Positions 51,867 through 61,829 are shown, numbered from the stretch's first letter. The stretch: DNA of 64,000 nucleotides from an uncultured Clostridia bacterium (GCA_944393405.1 CALYAC010000009.1:1-64000), one strand, 5' to 3'. Program-made: numbers and translations. Notes: generated by a model not told the origin, from the sequence alone.

Positions 51867-52433
51867 ATGGGAATAATAGAACTAATATTATTAAGTATTG
51901 GACTTGGAATGGATGCGTTTGCTGTATCTATTTGCAAGGGAATATCAATGAAGAAAATGAATTGGAAAAAAGCTTGTATAATAGGGATATATTTTGGTGG
52001 CTTTCAGGCATTTATGCCAGTTATAGGATATTTTTTAGGAACAGCATTTGAAAATATAATTACCAATATAGATCATTGGATTGCATTTATATTATTAGGA
52101 ATTATAGGTGGAAAAATGATAAAAGATGCATTAGATAAAAAATGTGAAAGCTGTGACGAAAGTGTAGGCTTTAAATCAATGATAGTACTTGCTATAGCAA
52201 CAAGTATAGATGCATTAGCAGTTGGAATTACTTTTGCGTTTTTACAAGTTAATATATGGCTTGCTATTACTTTAATAGGAATAATTACTTTTGTACTATC
52301 TGTAATAGGAACAAAGATTGGAAATAAATTTGGTGATAAATATGAAAAAAAGGCAGAATTTATAGGTGGAATAATATTAATATTATTAGGATTAAAAATA
52401 TTACTAGAACATTTAAATATATTAGTATTATAA
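51867..52433 (+). CDS. mntP: Manganese efflux pump MntP
   Basis: MntP exports Mn2+. The 188-residue protein has six membrane helices with the paired acidic motifs [13 protein letters not shown] (helix 1) and [15 protein letters not shown] (helix 4), typical of the family. GGAGATAAAA precedes the ATG at 51867; the in-frame ATG at 51855 would put that site inside the gene. No yybP-ykoY manganese riboswitch is seen upstream. Confidence 0.94.
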   Translation: MGIIELILLSIGLGMDAFAVSICKGISMKKMNWKKACIIGIYFGGFQAFMPVIGYFLGTAFENIITNIDHWIAFILLGIIGGKMIKDALDKKCESCDESVGFKSMIVLAIATSIDALAVGITFAFLQVNIWLAITLIGIITFVLSVIGTKIGNKFGDKYEKKAEFIGGIILILLGLKILLEHLNILVL

Positions 52434-52470
52434 TAATAAAAATAATTTGGCTTGTATTGTATAGTTAGTA

Positions 52471-52499
52471 TTGTATATATGGACTATTTTTGATATAAT
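52471..52499 (+). promoter_or_regulatory. Promoter of the NadR-like gene
   Basis: TTGTAT (52471-52476), 17 bases, TATAAT (52494-52499) with extended TGn. Confidence 0.75.
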
Positions 52500-52540
52500 C
52501 ATAAATGGCTAAAATATAGATTAAAAAGGAATGGATTAAA

Positions 52541-53017
52541 ATGAATATAGGTTTTACAATAGGAAAGTTTGCACCATTTCATGATGGACATAAATATTTA
52601 ATAAATAAAGCTATAAGTGAAATGGATAAATTTTATATAGTTGTATATGATACACCACAATTTAAAATTGATATAAATACTAAAATTAAATGGATAAAAA
52701 ATGAATTTCCGGATGCATATATACTAAAGGCTTTTAATAGTCCAAAACAATATGGGCTAGATAATAAAAGTGTAGAAATACAAATGAAATATTTATCAAA
52801 TATTATAAAAGATATTCCAGTAACTCATTTTTATAGTAGTGAAGAGTATGGAAAATATGTTGCAAAATATTTAAATATACAAAATGTTATTGTTGATAAA
52901 GAAAGAAAAGTATATGATATATGTGCAACAAGAATTAGAAAGGATGTAGAAAAAGAGAAAAAATATATTAGTACAAATGTATATGAATATATGAAAAGAT
53001 TGCTAATTAGTTATTAA
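52541..53017 (+). CDS. NadR-like nucleotidyltransferase (NMN adenylyltransferase type)
   Basis: A 158-residue member of the HxGH nucleotidyltransferase superfamily: GFTIGKFAPFHDGHKYLI carries the HDGH motif (near 17-20) and ICATRIRKDVEKEKKYI is the ISxTxxR-like motif. The pattern is closest to the NMN adenylyltransferase domain of NadR, which makes NAD; there is no NadR repressor or kinase domain. It could also use another small phosphorylated substrate. AAAAGGAATGG precedes the ATG. Confidence 0.8.
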   Translation: MNIGFTIGKFAPFHDGHKYLINKAISEMDKFYIVVYDTPQFKIDINTKIKWIKNEFPDAYILKAFNSPKQYGLDNKSVEIQMKYLSNIIKDIPVTHFYSSEEYGKYVAKYLNIQNVIVDKERKVYDICATRIRKDVEKEKKYISTNVYEYMKRLLISY

Positions 53018-53046
53018 AATATAAAGAAGTAAAGATAAAATATAAT

Positions 53047-53081
53047 AAAATGAACTTTAGGGATTACCTAAAGTTCATTTT
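53047..53081. terminator. Two-way terminator between NadR-like and LPQTG genes
   Basis: AAAATGAACTTTAGG (53047-53061) pairs perfectly with CCTAAAGTTCATTTT (53067-53081), loop of 5. Confidence 0.92.
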
Positions 53082-53135
53082 TGCTATAGTAGTTATCTAA
53101 TAGGCTTTATTAAATTAGATTATTTACTATATTAA

Positions 53136-54635
53136 TTATTTATTTTTATTAATTTTCTTATTTAAAATTAACATTCTTCCACCCATGATTGCAACTAATA
53201 CTGTAGCTATTGCTAAGAACCAAGCTACTGTTTGACCAGTTTGAGGTAATTTATTATCTGTAATTATTGTATTATCAACTGGTTTTGCAGGTTTTTCATA
53301 TCTAACTACTATTGTAGGAGATACATCAGAAGTATTATCTATTTCACCTTCATTAGTTTCGCCTGTAATGTCTACATGAGTATTTGTTGGTAAAACTACA
53401 TCTATAATTTCTTGGTTATAATCTTCTTTTAATGTTAATTTATAGCTTAATGTTGCTGTTTCACCTTCACTTAATAATTCGATATTCCATGTAATAGAAT
53501 TATTTTCTTTATTTATTTCTTGAGATACTGTACCTATATTTGGACTTGCTACATATTCGAAATTAAAATTATCTATTATTTCTTGTGGGAAGTAATCAAC
53601 AATAGTTATATTTCTTAAAGTATTATCAGTTCTTATAATTAAGCTATCAAATATTTCATTTACTATTGTGTTTTCAATTTCATCATCTGGTATGTAGAAG
53701 TATTTACTTAATGTAGAACTTTCTTCTGTTCCAAATATTTCTTCAGCTAATTCTCTATAAGTTTTTTGTGTGTCAGGTTCTACTTTTTCACTATCTAAGT
53801 TAATCATAGCACCTATGATATCAATATTTTTATCTTCAATTTCTTGTATTTTAGTTTTAGTTCTTTGAGCAACTACTCCAGAATATTTCATTGAAGTACC
53901 ATCTGTTGCATTATTAGGAACACCATCAGTTAAAAGAATAATATATCTACTTACATTTTCATCTTGTGAAAAATTATCTTCAGCTATAGTTAATCCAGCT
54001 TCTATGTTTGTTCTAGGTCCAACTTCTAGTTCTGATAAATTAGTAATTGCTTCTTTAACATCTGCTTCTGAATTGCTTAATCCAAGTCTTAGTGTAGCAT
54101 CATTTATTGTTCCTTCAGTTTCACCTTTAGAAGAATCTAAACTTGAAAAACCTACTAAACCGATTTTAACATTTGGATTTGTTTTAAATAATTTTTCAAC
54201 AAGAGAATTTGCAGAATTTATAACTGCTTGTTTTCTTGTAGTATCTTTATATTCTTGTAACATACTTGATGAGTTATCAATAACAAAGAATATTTCAGCA
54301 TCTTTTTGACTTTCTTCAAGCTTTTTTAGATTAGTCATTGTTAATGTTAATGTTGCTGATTTTTCTGATTCATTAAATTCTGTTATTTGTTTTGTGAATT
54401 CTCCATAACCACCAACATCAATTGTACATACATTATTTTCAACTAATTCCATTGTAGTATTTGCATATACAGAATCATCATTTGTTATGGCATTTGATAC
54501 TGTATTTTCAGTTTCTGTAGTGTTAATAGTAAGTGAATTTGACATATCAGTAGCAAATACACTTGTTGTCATACTAAATACAAATATAAATGCTAATAAA
54601 GCAAATAAAATTTTCTTAACATTTGTTTTTAACAT
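53136..54635 (-). CDS. Cell-wall-anchored VWA-domain protein (LPQTG)
   Basis: A 499-residue secreted protein with a signal peptide (residues 1-29, ending SVFATD), a von Willebrand A domain (about 110-320) with the metal site IDNSSS and LLTDGVPNN, a beta-sandwich stalk (about 325-440) and a sorting signal: LPQTG at 463-467, a hydrophobic helix and a Lys-rich tail. This resembles pilus-tip or adhesin proteins that bind host or matrix ligands. The sortase at 49134 is the likely anchor enzyme. AAAGGAGAAATG precedes the ATG. Strong promoter at 54679-54707. Confidence 0.93.
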   Translation of the reverse strand: MLKTNVKKILFALLAFIFVFSMTTSVFATDMSNSLTINTTETENTVSNAITNDDSVYANTTMELVENNVCTIDVGGYGEFTKQITEFNESEKSATLTLTMTNLKKLEESQKDAEIFFVIDNSSSMLQEYKDTTRKQAVINSANSLVEKLFKTNPNVKIGLVGFSSLDSSKGETEGTINDATLRLGLSNSEADVKEAITNLSELEVGPRTNIEAGLTIAEDNFSQDENVSRYIILLTDGVPNNATDGTSMKYSGVVAQRTKTKIQEIEDKNIDIIGAMINLDSEKVEPDTQKTYRELAEEIFGTEESSTLSKYFYIPDDEIENTIVNEIFDSLIIRTDNTLRNITIVDYFPQEIIDNFNFEYVASPNIGTVSQEINKENNSITWNIELLSEGETATLSYKLTLKEDYNQEIIDVVLPTNTHVDITGETNEGEIDNTSDVSPTIVVRYEKPAKPVDNTIITDNKLPQTGQTVAWFLAIATVLVAIMGGRMLILNKKINKNK

Positions 54636-54678
54636 ATATCATTTCTCCTTTATATAAAATTTATATACATCCATATCT

Positions 54679-54707
54679 ATTATATAACAGAAATCCAGAT
54701 ATTTCAA
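54679..54707 (-). promoter_or_regulatory. Promoter of the LPQTG gene
   Basis: Minus strand TTGAAA (54707-54702), 17 bases, TATAAT (54684-54679). Confidence 0.8.
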
Positions 54708-54798
54708 GGAAAAACAGAAATTTACATAATATTTTTTGGCGAAAATCGAAAAAAACAATGAAAATAGATAAATTAAGTGAAAAATCACTAATATAACA

Positions 54799-54826
54799 TT
54801 GAAAATAATGAAAAATATGTTAAAAT
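54799..54826 (+). promoter_or_regulatory. Promoter of the ylmH operon
   Basis: TTGAAA (54799-54804), 16 bases, TAAAAT (54821-54826), with extended TGn. Confidence 0.6.
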
Positions 54827-54877
54827 AATATCGGTGGATTATGAAATAAATTTGCAAAAGGATAGAGGAGAAATAAA

Positions 54878-55687
54878 GTGAACAGACAAGAAATTTTAGA
54901 AAGATATGCAAATGATGAAGATAAACTATTAGTTTCTAAATTATTGGATAAAATAGAATTTTCTATTAAAAGAAATACAGTAGAAAATACAGATTTCTTA
55001 GACATGAGACAAAGACAAATTTTAGAGAAAATGCTTGCAAGTATAAAATTTAATAATTATGTTGCTTATGGTGGATACAAAACAGCTGAAAGAACATCTA
55101 TAATTATATATCCAGATAAATTAGAGGATATATTTAAACAAGAAATATTTGATTATGATACAATTTTTAGTGTTGTAAAAATAAAATTACCAAATGAACT
55201 TAAAGGAATGTATTCTCATAGAGACTACTTGGGAGCCATTATAAAAATAGGAATGAAACGAGATAAAGTAGGAGATATAATTACAAGTAAAGATGGAGCA
55301 GAATTAATTGTTCTAAAAGAAGCTGAAAGATATATAATAAACGGACTAAAGGACTTAACACGCTTTAGTAAATCAGAATTTAGCACTATTGGAGTTACAG
55401 ATTTAGTAATAGAAGAGCCAAAAACTCAGATAGTTAAAATAATTATTCCATCTATGAGAATTGATAGTATTGTAGGAGAAATTATAAGAACATCTAGAGC
55501 TAAAGCTCTAGGAATTATAAAAGAAGAAAGAGTTTTTATAAATCATGAATTAGTTGTTAAGGGATCAAAAGAAGTAAAAGAAAATGATATTATAACAGTT
55601 AGAGGAAAAGGTAGATTCAAAATAAAAGAAATAATTAGTAATACCAGAAAAGGAAATTTAGTATTAGAAGTAGAAAAGTATATATAA
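54878..55687 (+). CDS. ylmH: YlmH-like S4-domain RNA-binding protein
   Basis: A 269-residue protein with an N-terminal YlmH domain (FLDMRQRQILEKM, YGGYKTAERTSIIIYP, SHRDYLGAIIKIGMKRDKVGDI) and a C-terminal S4 domain (about 190-240: MRIDSIVGEIIRTSRAKALGI, VNHELV-like FINHELVVK). YlmH is linked to ribosome rescue and, in other Firmicutes, to the division gene cluster. The start is a GTG at 54878 after GAGGAGAAAT. folD follows 21 bases later; no division genes lie here. Confidence 0.9.
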   Translation: MNRQEILERYANDEDKLLVSKLLDKIEFSIKRNTVENTDFLDMRQRQILEKMLASIKFNNYVAYGGYKTAERTSIIIYPDKLEDIFKQEIFDYDTIFSVVKIKLPNELKGMYSHRDYLGAIIKIGMKRDKVGDIITSKDGAELIVLKEAERYIINGLKDLTRFSKSEFSTIGVTDLVIEEPKTQIVKIIIPSMRIDSIVGEIIRTSRAKALGIIKEERVFINHELVVKGSKEVKENDIITVRGKGRFKIKEIISNTRKGNLVLEVEKYI

Positions 55688-55708
55688 ATTAATAGGAGGA
55701 AAACATAT

Positions 55709-56566
55709 ATGGAATTAATTAATGGAAAAGAACTTGCAAAAGAAATAAGAACTGACTTAAAAAATAAGGTAGAAGAATTAAAAAAAGAAAATATATATCC
55801 GAAATTAGCTGTAATAATGGTAGGAGATGACAAAGCATCTAGTGTATATGTAAGAAACAAAAGTAAAGCTTGTAATGAAATAGGAATAGAATTTGAAGAA
55901 TATTTAAAAGATGCAGATACGACACAAGAAGAGCTAATTGATTTAATAAAAGAATTAAATAATAGAAAAGATGTAAATGGTATACTATTACAAAGTCCAA
56001 TTCCAAAGGGGTTGGATATCAGAGAAGCTTTTAACACAATAGATTATACAAAAGATGTTGATGGCTTTAATCCTGTAAATGTTGGTAAATTATCAATAGG
56101 AGAAGACTCTTTTATATCTTGTACGCCTTATGGAGTTATTAAAATGCTTGAAAAATATGATATACCTGTAGAAGGAAAAAGAGCAGTGATCATAGGTAGA
56201 AGTAATATTGTAGGAAAGCCATTGATCCAATGTTTACTAAGTAAAAATGCAACTGTAACAGTATGTCATTCAAGAACTAAAAATATTAAAGAAATTACAA
56301 AACAGGCAGATATTATTGTGGCAGCATTAGGAAAAGCAAAATTTGTTACTGAAGATATGGTAAAAGATGGAGCAGTAGTTATTGATGTAGGAATCAATAG
56401 AACAGAAGAAGGAAAACTTGTTGGAGATGTTGATTTTGAAAATGTATCAAAAAAAGCATCATATATTACTCCGGTACCAGGTGGGGTAGGACCAATGACA
56501 ATTGCAATGCTTATGAACAATGTTGTAAAAGCAGCTGAGTTACAAAATAAATATGAAAATAAATAG
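55709..56566 (+). CDS. folD: Methylenetetrahydrofolate dehydrogenase / cyclohydrolase FolD
   Basis: FolD interconverts 5,10-methylene- and 10-formyl-tetrahydrofolate. The 285-residue protein has the family signatures VGDDKASSVYVRNKSKACNEIGI (with the catalytic Lys region), GILLQSPIPKGLD, DVDGFNPVNVG, the NADP site IIGRSNIVGKP and the end motif TPVPGGVGPMT. AGGAGGAAAAC precedes the ATG. It probably shares a transcript with ylmH. Confidence 0.97.
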   Translation: MELINGKELAKEIRTDLKNKVEELKKENIYPKLAVIMVGDDKASSVYVRNKSKACNEIGIEFEEYLKDADTTQEELIDLIKELNNRKDVNGILLQSPIPKGLDIREAFNTIDYTKDVDGFNPVNVGKLSIGEDSFISCTPYGVIKMLEKYDIPVEGKRAVIIGRSNIVGKPLIQCLLSKNATVTVCHSRTKNIKEITKQADIIVAALGKAKFVTEDMVKDGAVVIDVGINRTEEGKLVGDVDFENVSKKASYITPVPGGVGPMTIAMLMNNVVKAAELQNKYENK

Positions 56567-56634
56567 TTTAAGTTAAGAAAATAAAATTAAAATATAATAT
56601 TCGGGGGCAATTTCTTAAAGGAGAGATTGTAAAT

Positions 56635-57294
56635 ATGAATATTAATATTATTAAAAATCAAATAAAAGTAATTAATTCAAATAATGATAAATATCCAGAA
56701 AAATTAAAAAACATATATAATTACCCTAAAAAATTATACTTGATTGGTAATACAGAGTTATTATATTGCAAATCTATAGCAATTATAGGCTGTAGAAAGT
56801 GTACGAAAAATGGTGCTAAAAATGCATTTGACTTTGGCTATAGATTAGCTAAAAAAGGTATTTGTATTGTTAGCGGATTTGCAAGAGGAATTGACACATA
56901 TTCTCATATAGGTGCAATAAAAGCAAAAGGAAAAACAATTGCTATACTTGGATCTGGACTAGATGTTATATATCCAAGAGAAAATGAAAGCCTTTATTAT
57001 GAAATTTTGAAATCAGATGGACTAATATTATCAGAATATCCATTAGGATCTAAACCAGAAAAATATCACTTTCCTGAAAGAAATAGAATTATTAGTGGAA
57101 TTTCAGATGGAGTATTAGTAGTAGAAGCAAAAGAAAAAAGCGGTACAATGATTACTGTGGATTTTGCATTGGAACAGGGAAAAGATATATATGCAATTCC
57201 AGGAAGTATTTATGACGAAAATAATATAGGAACTAATAATTTAATAAAAGAAGGAGCAATAGTGGTAACAAAGATAGAAGATATAAACATATAG
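56635..57294 (+). CDS. dprA: DprA/Smf-like DNA processing protein, core domain only
   Basis: DprA loads RecA on single-stranded DNA during transformation. The 219-residue protein holds the Rossmann core: IIGCRKCTKNG, IVSGFARGIDTYSHIGAI, AILGSGLDVIYPREN, LSEYPLGSKPEKYHFPERNRIISG and EKSGTMITVDFALEQGKDIYAIPG. The N-terminal SAM-like and C-terminal winged-helix domains of longer DprA (about 360 residues) are absent. AAAGGAGAG precedes the ATG. It follows folD and overlaps nothing. Confidence 0.92.
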   Translation: MNINIIKNQIKVINSNNDKYPEKLKNIYNYPKKLYLIGNTELLYCKSIAIIGCRKCTKNGAKNAFDFGYRLAKKGICIVSGFARGIDTYSHIGAIKAKGKTIAILGSGLDVIYPRENESLYYEILKSDGLILSEYPLGSKPEKYHFPERNRIISGISDGVLVVEAKEKSGTMITVDFALEQGKDIYAIPGSIYDENNIGTNNLIKEGAIVVTKIEDINI

Positions 57295-57313
57295 AAAGGA
57301 GTAGAAAAATATA

Positions 57314-58594
57314 TTGGAGAATATAAAAGCAAAGGAAACAAATGTAAATTTATATACAAGGTATAAAATGCTTTCTTGGGATTATTTATTTTATTATGCA
57401 ATAATATTTTTGTTTTTTACAGAGACAAAGGGAATAAATGCAGCAGATGTATTATTAGCAGAAGCACTATATCCAGTTTTTAAAATGATATTTTTAGTTC
57501 CTGCAACAGTTATGATAGAAGCATTAGGAAAAAGAAATAGTTTAATAATTGGAAATTTATTTGTATGTTTTGCAATCCTTACATATATAGCAGGTAATAA
57601 TATAATAACAGTAATAATAGGAGAGCTTTTATCGGCTATAGGTTTTATAATTAAAGGAGTTTGTGAATCTAATATATTATATGATTCGCTTGAAAAGAAT
57701 GAAAAAAGAGGATCAAAATTTGCTAAAATAGAAGGTAAAGGAATTTCATATTATTATTGGATAGAAGCTATAACTTCTGTTATATCAGGATTTTTATTCG
57801 TAATAAATGGATATATTCCTATGTTTTTATGTTTGTTATCAGTAATAGTTTCTACAGGGATGGCAGTAAAATTTAGAAATATAGATGAAGAAAATAATTC
57901 TACAAAAATAAGTAAAAAGATGGTAAAAAAAGAATGTAGAAATTTATTTAGATCTTTTAAATTATTTAGTAGATCACCTAGATTAAAAAATCTAATATTT
58001 TTCGGAGCTTTAATTTCAGCAGTGTTTTTATCTATTACTATGCTTAGAAGTAGTGTGATGAAAGATATAGGAGTACCAGAAAAATATTTTGGTGTTATTT
58101 TTGCAATTTTAGAAATTATATCAGGAATAGCTGCAAAAAATGAGAATAAATTCCATAATAAATACAGAAATAGAACACTTACTGTTATCTCTATACCTTT
58201 AATAATATCTTTATTATTAATAGGAACATTATGCAATCTAAATTTAAGTTATCAATTTAGTTTAGCTATAATTATTATATCTTTATTAATACAATATATT
58301 GTAAAAGGACCATTTTACCCATTGATCAAACGATATTTAAATAATTTTACAACAACTAATATAAGAAATAAAATTTCATCATCATTTAATTTATTAGAAA
58401 ACTTTTTTAGATTTATAATAACATTTATAGCATCAATGTTACTAAGGATTACAGATACAGCAAATACATTTTTAATTTTAGGAATTGGTTTAGGAATAAT
58501 AATATGTTATATGCTATATAATATGAGAGACAAGGTAGGACTAAAACCAGAAGAATATTCAGAAAAAGACACAAAAATAATGGATATAAAATAA
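57314..58594 (+). CDS. MFS transporter of unknown substrate
   Basis: A 426-residue transporter with about 12 helices. LYTRYKMLSWDYLFYYAIIFLFF begins helix 1, and a basic central loop (KISKKMVKKECRNLFRSFK) divides the halves. It looks like the small, drug-type or uncharacterised MFS group in Clostridia. The start is a TTG at 57314 with AAAGGAG 12 bases upstream; an ATG at 57368 would cut into the first helix. It follows dprA by 19 bases. Confidence 0.85.
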   Translation: MENIKAKETNVNLYTRYKMLSWDYLFYYAIIFLFFTETKGINAADVLLAEALYPVFKMIFLVPATVMIEALGKRNSLIIGNLFVCFAILTYIAGNNIITVIIGELLSAIGFIIKGVCESNILYDSLEKNEKRGSKFAKIEGKGISYYYWIEAITSVISGFLFVINGYIPMFLCLLSVIVSTGMAVKFRNIDEENNSTKISKKMVKKECRNLFRSFKLFSRSPRLKNLIFFGALISAVFLSITMLRSSVMKDIGVPEKYFGVIFAILEIISGIAAKNENKFHNKYRNRTLTVISIPLIISLLLIGTLCNLNLSYQFSLAIIIISLLIQYIVKGPFYPLIKRYLNNFTTTNIRNKISSSFNLLENFFRFIITFIASMLLRITDTANTFLILGIGLGIIICYMLYNMRDKVGLKPEEYSEKDTKIMDIK

Positions 58595-58617
58595 AGATAA
58601 AGAACATATAGAGCAAT

Positions 58618-58646
58618 AAAGAGTAACTTAAAATAAGTTACTCTTT
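58618..58646 (+). terminator. Hairpin after the MFS gene
   Basis: AAAGAGTAACTTA (58618-58630) pairs perfectly with TAAGTTACTCTTT (58634-58646), loop of 3. The T-run is short. Confidence 0.75.
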
Positions 58647-58683
58647 AAATATGTATATATAATCAAAAAATTGATAAAAAACA

Positions 58684-58712
58684 TTGACATATTTTGATAT
58701 TATTTATAAAAT
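58684..58712 (+). promoter_or_regulatory. Promoter of glgP
   Basis: TTGACA (58684-58689), 17 bases, TAAAAT (58707-58712). Leader of about 70 bases. Confidence 0.85.
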
Positions 58713-58791
58713 ATAAATTGTAAATTTGGAGTTTTAGCTTCAAGAAAAGACTAATGAAAAAAACTGAAGAAACCTAAGGAGGAAATAATAA

Positions 58792-61350
58792 ATGTACACT
58801 TTTAATAGGATAAAAGTTAATCCTCAATTACCAAAGAGAATTGAGAAATTATCAGTAATTGCAAATAATTTATGGTGGTCATGGAATACAAATTTTCTAA
58901 AGATATTTAAAGAAATAGATATAGATTTATGGGAGAGAGTAGGAAAAAATCCTGTAAAATTTTTGAAAAATGTATCACAAGAAAAATTAGAAGAAGCTTG
59001 TGAAAATCAAGAAATATTAAAACAATATGATAAGTTTGTTAAAGATTTTGAAGACTATTTAAAAAGTAAAAATACATGGTTTAACAAAAAATATCCAGAT
59101 AATACAAATGATTTAATAGCATATTTCTCAGCAGAATATGGATTAGATGAAATTTTACCAATCTATTCAGGGGGACTTGGTATTTTATCTGGAGATCATT
59201 TGAAATCAGCAAGTGATTTAGGAATTCCTTTAATTGCTGTAGGATTATTATATAAAAATGGATATTTTTGGCAAACAATAGATGGACAAGGAGTTCAAAA
59301 TACAGAATATAAAGAAATTGATTTAGAAAATTTACCAATACTTCCTGTTAAGGATGTTGATGGACAAGATTTAATTATTTCAGTTGATTTACCAAAGAAA
59401 AAATTATATATAAAGGTATGGGAAATAAGAGTAGGAAGAGTAACTTTATATTTAATGGATTCTGATTTAGATGCTAATATTCCTGAGTATAGAGAGATAA
59501 CTAAAACACTATATGGTGGAAATCAAGAAATGCGTATTCAGCAAGAAATTGTTTTAGGTATGGCAGGAGTAGAACTTTTAAGAAGAATAGGTGTAAAGCC
59601 AACAGTATATCATATGAATGAAGGACATTCATCATTCTTAATATTTAAATTAATAGAAAATACAATAAAAGATAAACAAGTATCATTTAATATTGCAAAA
59701 GATATAGTAAGTTCAAAAACTGTATTTACTACACATACTCCAGTTCCTGCTGGTAATGATATATTTCCACTTGAACTTATGGAAACATATTTTAAGGACT
59801 ATTGGGAAAAGTTAGGAATTACAAAACAAGAATTTTTTGCAATGGGTAAAAAACCAAATGCAAATCCAAATAGTGGATTTGATATGGGGGTATTAGCACT
59901 TAAGGTTGCAGGAAAGAAAAATGGTGTAAGTAAACTTCATGGGGCTGTTTCAAGAGAATTATTTGGAGATATATGGCCAAATATTTCATCAAATGAAGCA
60001 CCTATAACATATGTAACTAATGGAATACATACATGTTCTTGGATACCACAAAATATTAAAGATTTATATAATAAATATTTAGCTCCTTATTGGCAAGATA
60101 ATATATACAATGATGAAACATGGGAAAAAGTAAATGACATTCCAGATGAAGAATTATGGAAAGCCCATATGGAAAGAAAAAGAAAATTAATCGAATTAGT
60201 AAAGAAAAGCACAACAAAGAGATTACATAGATGTGGATATAGTTATCAAGAAATAGATAAAATTACATCAAAATTAAATGAAAATGTTTTAACTATAGGG
60301 TTTGCAAGAAGATTTGCAACATATAAAAGAGCAACATTAATATTTAAAGACTTAGAAAGAATAACACAGATATTTAGTAATGAGAATAGACCTATTCAAA
60401 TAATATTTGCAGGTAAAGCACATCCAGCAGATAAAGAAGGACAAGATTTAATAAAATTCATACATGAAATATCAATGAAACCACAGTTTAAAGGAAAGAT
60501 ATTCTTATTAGAAAACTATAATATTGCAATGTCAAGATATTTGATAAGTGGTGTAGATGTATGGCTTAATACTCCAAGAAGACCAATGGAAGCATCTGGA
60601 ACAAGTGGACAAAAAGCATCTGTAAATGGTGTTATAAATTTCAGTGTTCTTGATGGTTGGTGGGCTGAAGGATATAATTCAAAAAATGGTTGGGCAATTG
60701 GATTAAATGATGAGTATGAAAATTACGATGTTCAAGATAAAGCAGATAGTGATGATTTATATTCAACATTAGAGGATAAAATTATACCAACATATTATGA
60801 TGTAAATGAAAAAAGTATTCCAACAAAATGGGTTCAGATAATGAAAAATTCTATAATATCTACAGGAGGAAGATTTAGTACTGCAAGAATGCTTGTAGAT
60901 TACGTTGATAAACTATATATTCCGTTATGCAATTTATATGATAAATATTATAGTAAATTAGATATGGTTACAGAATTTAACAGTTGGAAAGAAGATTTAT
61001 ATAGAAACTGGAATGATATAAAAATATCTCAAGAAAATAACATAGATAATATTACTATAGATGCAGGAAATTATATTACAGTTCATTGCAATGTTGCATT
61101 ACCTAATATATCAGTAGATAATATAGAAGCACAAGTATATTATGGAAAGATAGAAGAGAATGGAGTCGTAGACGATATACAAGTAATTGATATGGAACTT
61201 GAAGATGAAGATAAAGAAAACAAGATATATAAATATTCAGCAAAGATAAAATTAGTAAATGGTGGAGAATATGGATATACATTTAGAGTAATGCCTAAAC
61301 AACAAATGATATTAGACTCAGAAAATTTAAATTTAATAAAATGGATTTAA
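58792..61350 (+). CDS. glgP: Alpha-glucan (glycogen) phosphorylase, long Thermus-type
   Basis: This GT35 enzyme releases glucose 1-phosphate from glycogen or maltodextrin. The 852-residue protein begins with the DUF3417 region of the long form (ANNLWWSWNTNFLKIFKEID) and has AEYGLDEILPIYSGGLGILSGDH, VYHMNEGHSSF and the pyridoxal-phosphate site EASGTSGQKASVNG (Lys in GQKAS, near 610). A C-terminal beta domain follows. AAGGAGGAAAT precedes the ATG. A small membrane protein gene follows by 24 bases, and a GH57 branching enzyme lies at 62368. Confidence 0.96.
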   Translation: MYTFNRIKVNPQLPKRIEKLSVIANNLWWSWNTNFLKIFKEIDIDLWERVGKNPVKFLKNVSQEKLEEACENQEILKQYDKFVKDFEDYLKSKNTWFNKKYPDNTNDLIAYFSAEYGLDEILPIYSGGLGILSGDHLKSASDLGIPLIAVGLLYKNGYFWQTIDGQGVQNTEYKEIDLENLPILPVKDVDGQDLIISVDLPKKKLYIKVWEIRVGRVTLYLMDSDLDANIPEYREITKTLYGGNQEMRIQQEIVLGMAGVELLRRIGVKPTVYHMNEGHSSFLIFKLIENTIKDKQVSFNIAKDIVSSKTVFTTHTPVPAGNDIFPLELMETYFKDYWEKLGITKQEFFAMGKKPNANPNSGFDMGVLALKVAGKKNGVSKLHGAVSRELFGDIWPNISSNEAPITYVTNGIHTCSWIPQNIKDLYNKYLAPYWQDNIYNDETWEKVNDIPDEELWKAHMERKRKLIELVKKSTTKRLHRCGYSYQEIDKITSKLNENVLTIGFARRFATYKRATLIFKDLERITQIFSNENRPIQIIFAGKAHPADKEGQDLIKFIHEISMKPQFKGKIFLLENYNIAMSRYLISGVDVWLNTPRRPMEASGTSGQKASVNGVINFSVLDGWWAEGYNSKNGWAIGLNDEYENYDVQDKADSDDLYSTLEDKIIPTYYDVNEKSIPTKWVQIMKNSIISTGGRFSTARMLVDYVDKLYIPLCNLYDKYYSKLDMVTEFNSWKEDLYRNWNDIKISQENNIDNITIDAGNYITVHCNVALPNISVDNIEAQVYYGKIEENGVVDDIQVIDMELEDEDKENKIYKYSAKIKLVNGGEYGYTFRVMPKQQMILDSENLNLIKWI

Positions 61351-61374
61351 AAAATGTAAATTAGGAGGTAGTAA

Positions 61375-61545
61375 ATGCTAGAAGATAAAACTATGAAAGA
61401 AACAAAAGATAAAAAATTAAAATCTGAAGAAGAAATTAAGATGGAAAATAAGAAATACACTTTTCCATTAATATATATACTTGTGGGATTATTTGCATTA
61501 ATAGTTCTTGCAATTATGGTATATAATTTTATAGTTGCTAGATAA
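61375..61545 (+). CDS. Small single-helix membrane protein, 56 aa
   Basis: The N-terminal half is Lys/Glu-rich (KETKDKKLKSEEEIK); the C-terminal half is one membrane helix (FPLIYILVGLFALIVLAIMVY). TTAGGAGGTAGT gives a strong ribosome site. It lies 24 bases after glgP and ahead of a terminator, so it is probably co-transcribed. Function unknown. Confidence 0.75.
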   Translation: MLEDKTMKETKDKKLKSEEEIKMENKKYTFPLIYILVGLFALIVLAIMVYNFIVAR

Positions 61546-61573
61546 AACTACTTCTTATATATAGTTAAAAAAG

Positions 61574-61606
61574 AGATAATACTTGAATTAGTATTATCTT
61601 TTTTTA
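61574..61606 (+). terminator. Terminator of glgP and the 61375 gene
   Basis: AGATAATAC (61574-61582) pairs perfectly with GTATTATCT (61591-61599), followed by a run of T. Confidence 0.88.
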
Positions 61607-61829
61607 TATAATAGTATTATTTTTTTTATATAATATATAAAATATATATTATATATTAGAATTAAGAATAAGAAGATAACCGAAATAAATAATGAGCAAA
61701 AAGAAAATAAAAAACAAAAAAGTAAGGTAAGAGAAAAGGAAAGCTTTTTAGAGATGGCATTGGAAGAGAAAGAGGAGAGAGATAAGAAAAAATATAAAAA
61801 TATATATAGTAAAGAATAATATGTAGTAA
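61607..61829. other. Non-genic AT-rich stretch with an open Lys/Glu frame
   Basis: No supported gene. A plus-strand frame is open from about 61634 to 61819 and would encode Lys/Glu-rich sequence (EKESFLEMALEEKEERDKKK), but it has no ribosome site and no start codon before an internal ATG. It could be the eroded end of a gene. Sequence near 61621-61655 is almost pure A and T. Confidence 0.4.

Noticed and set aside
61634..61819. Open Lys/Glu-rich plus-strand frame between glgP operon and the 61903 cassette
   Set aside because: No ribosome site, no usable start codon before an internal ATG, and very low sequence complexity; at most a gene remnant.
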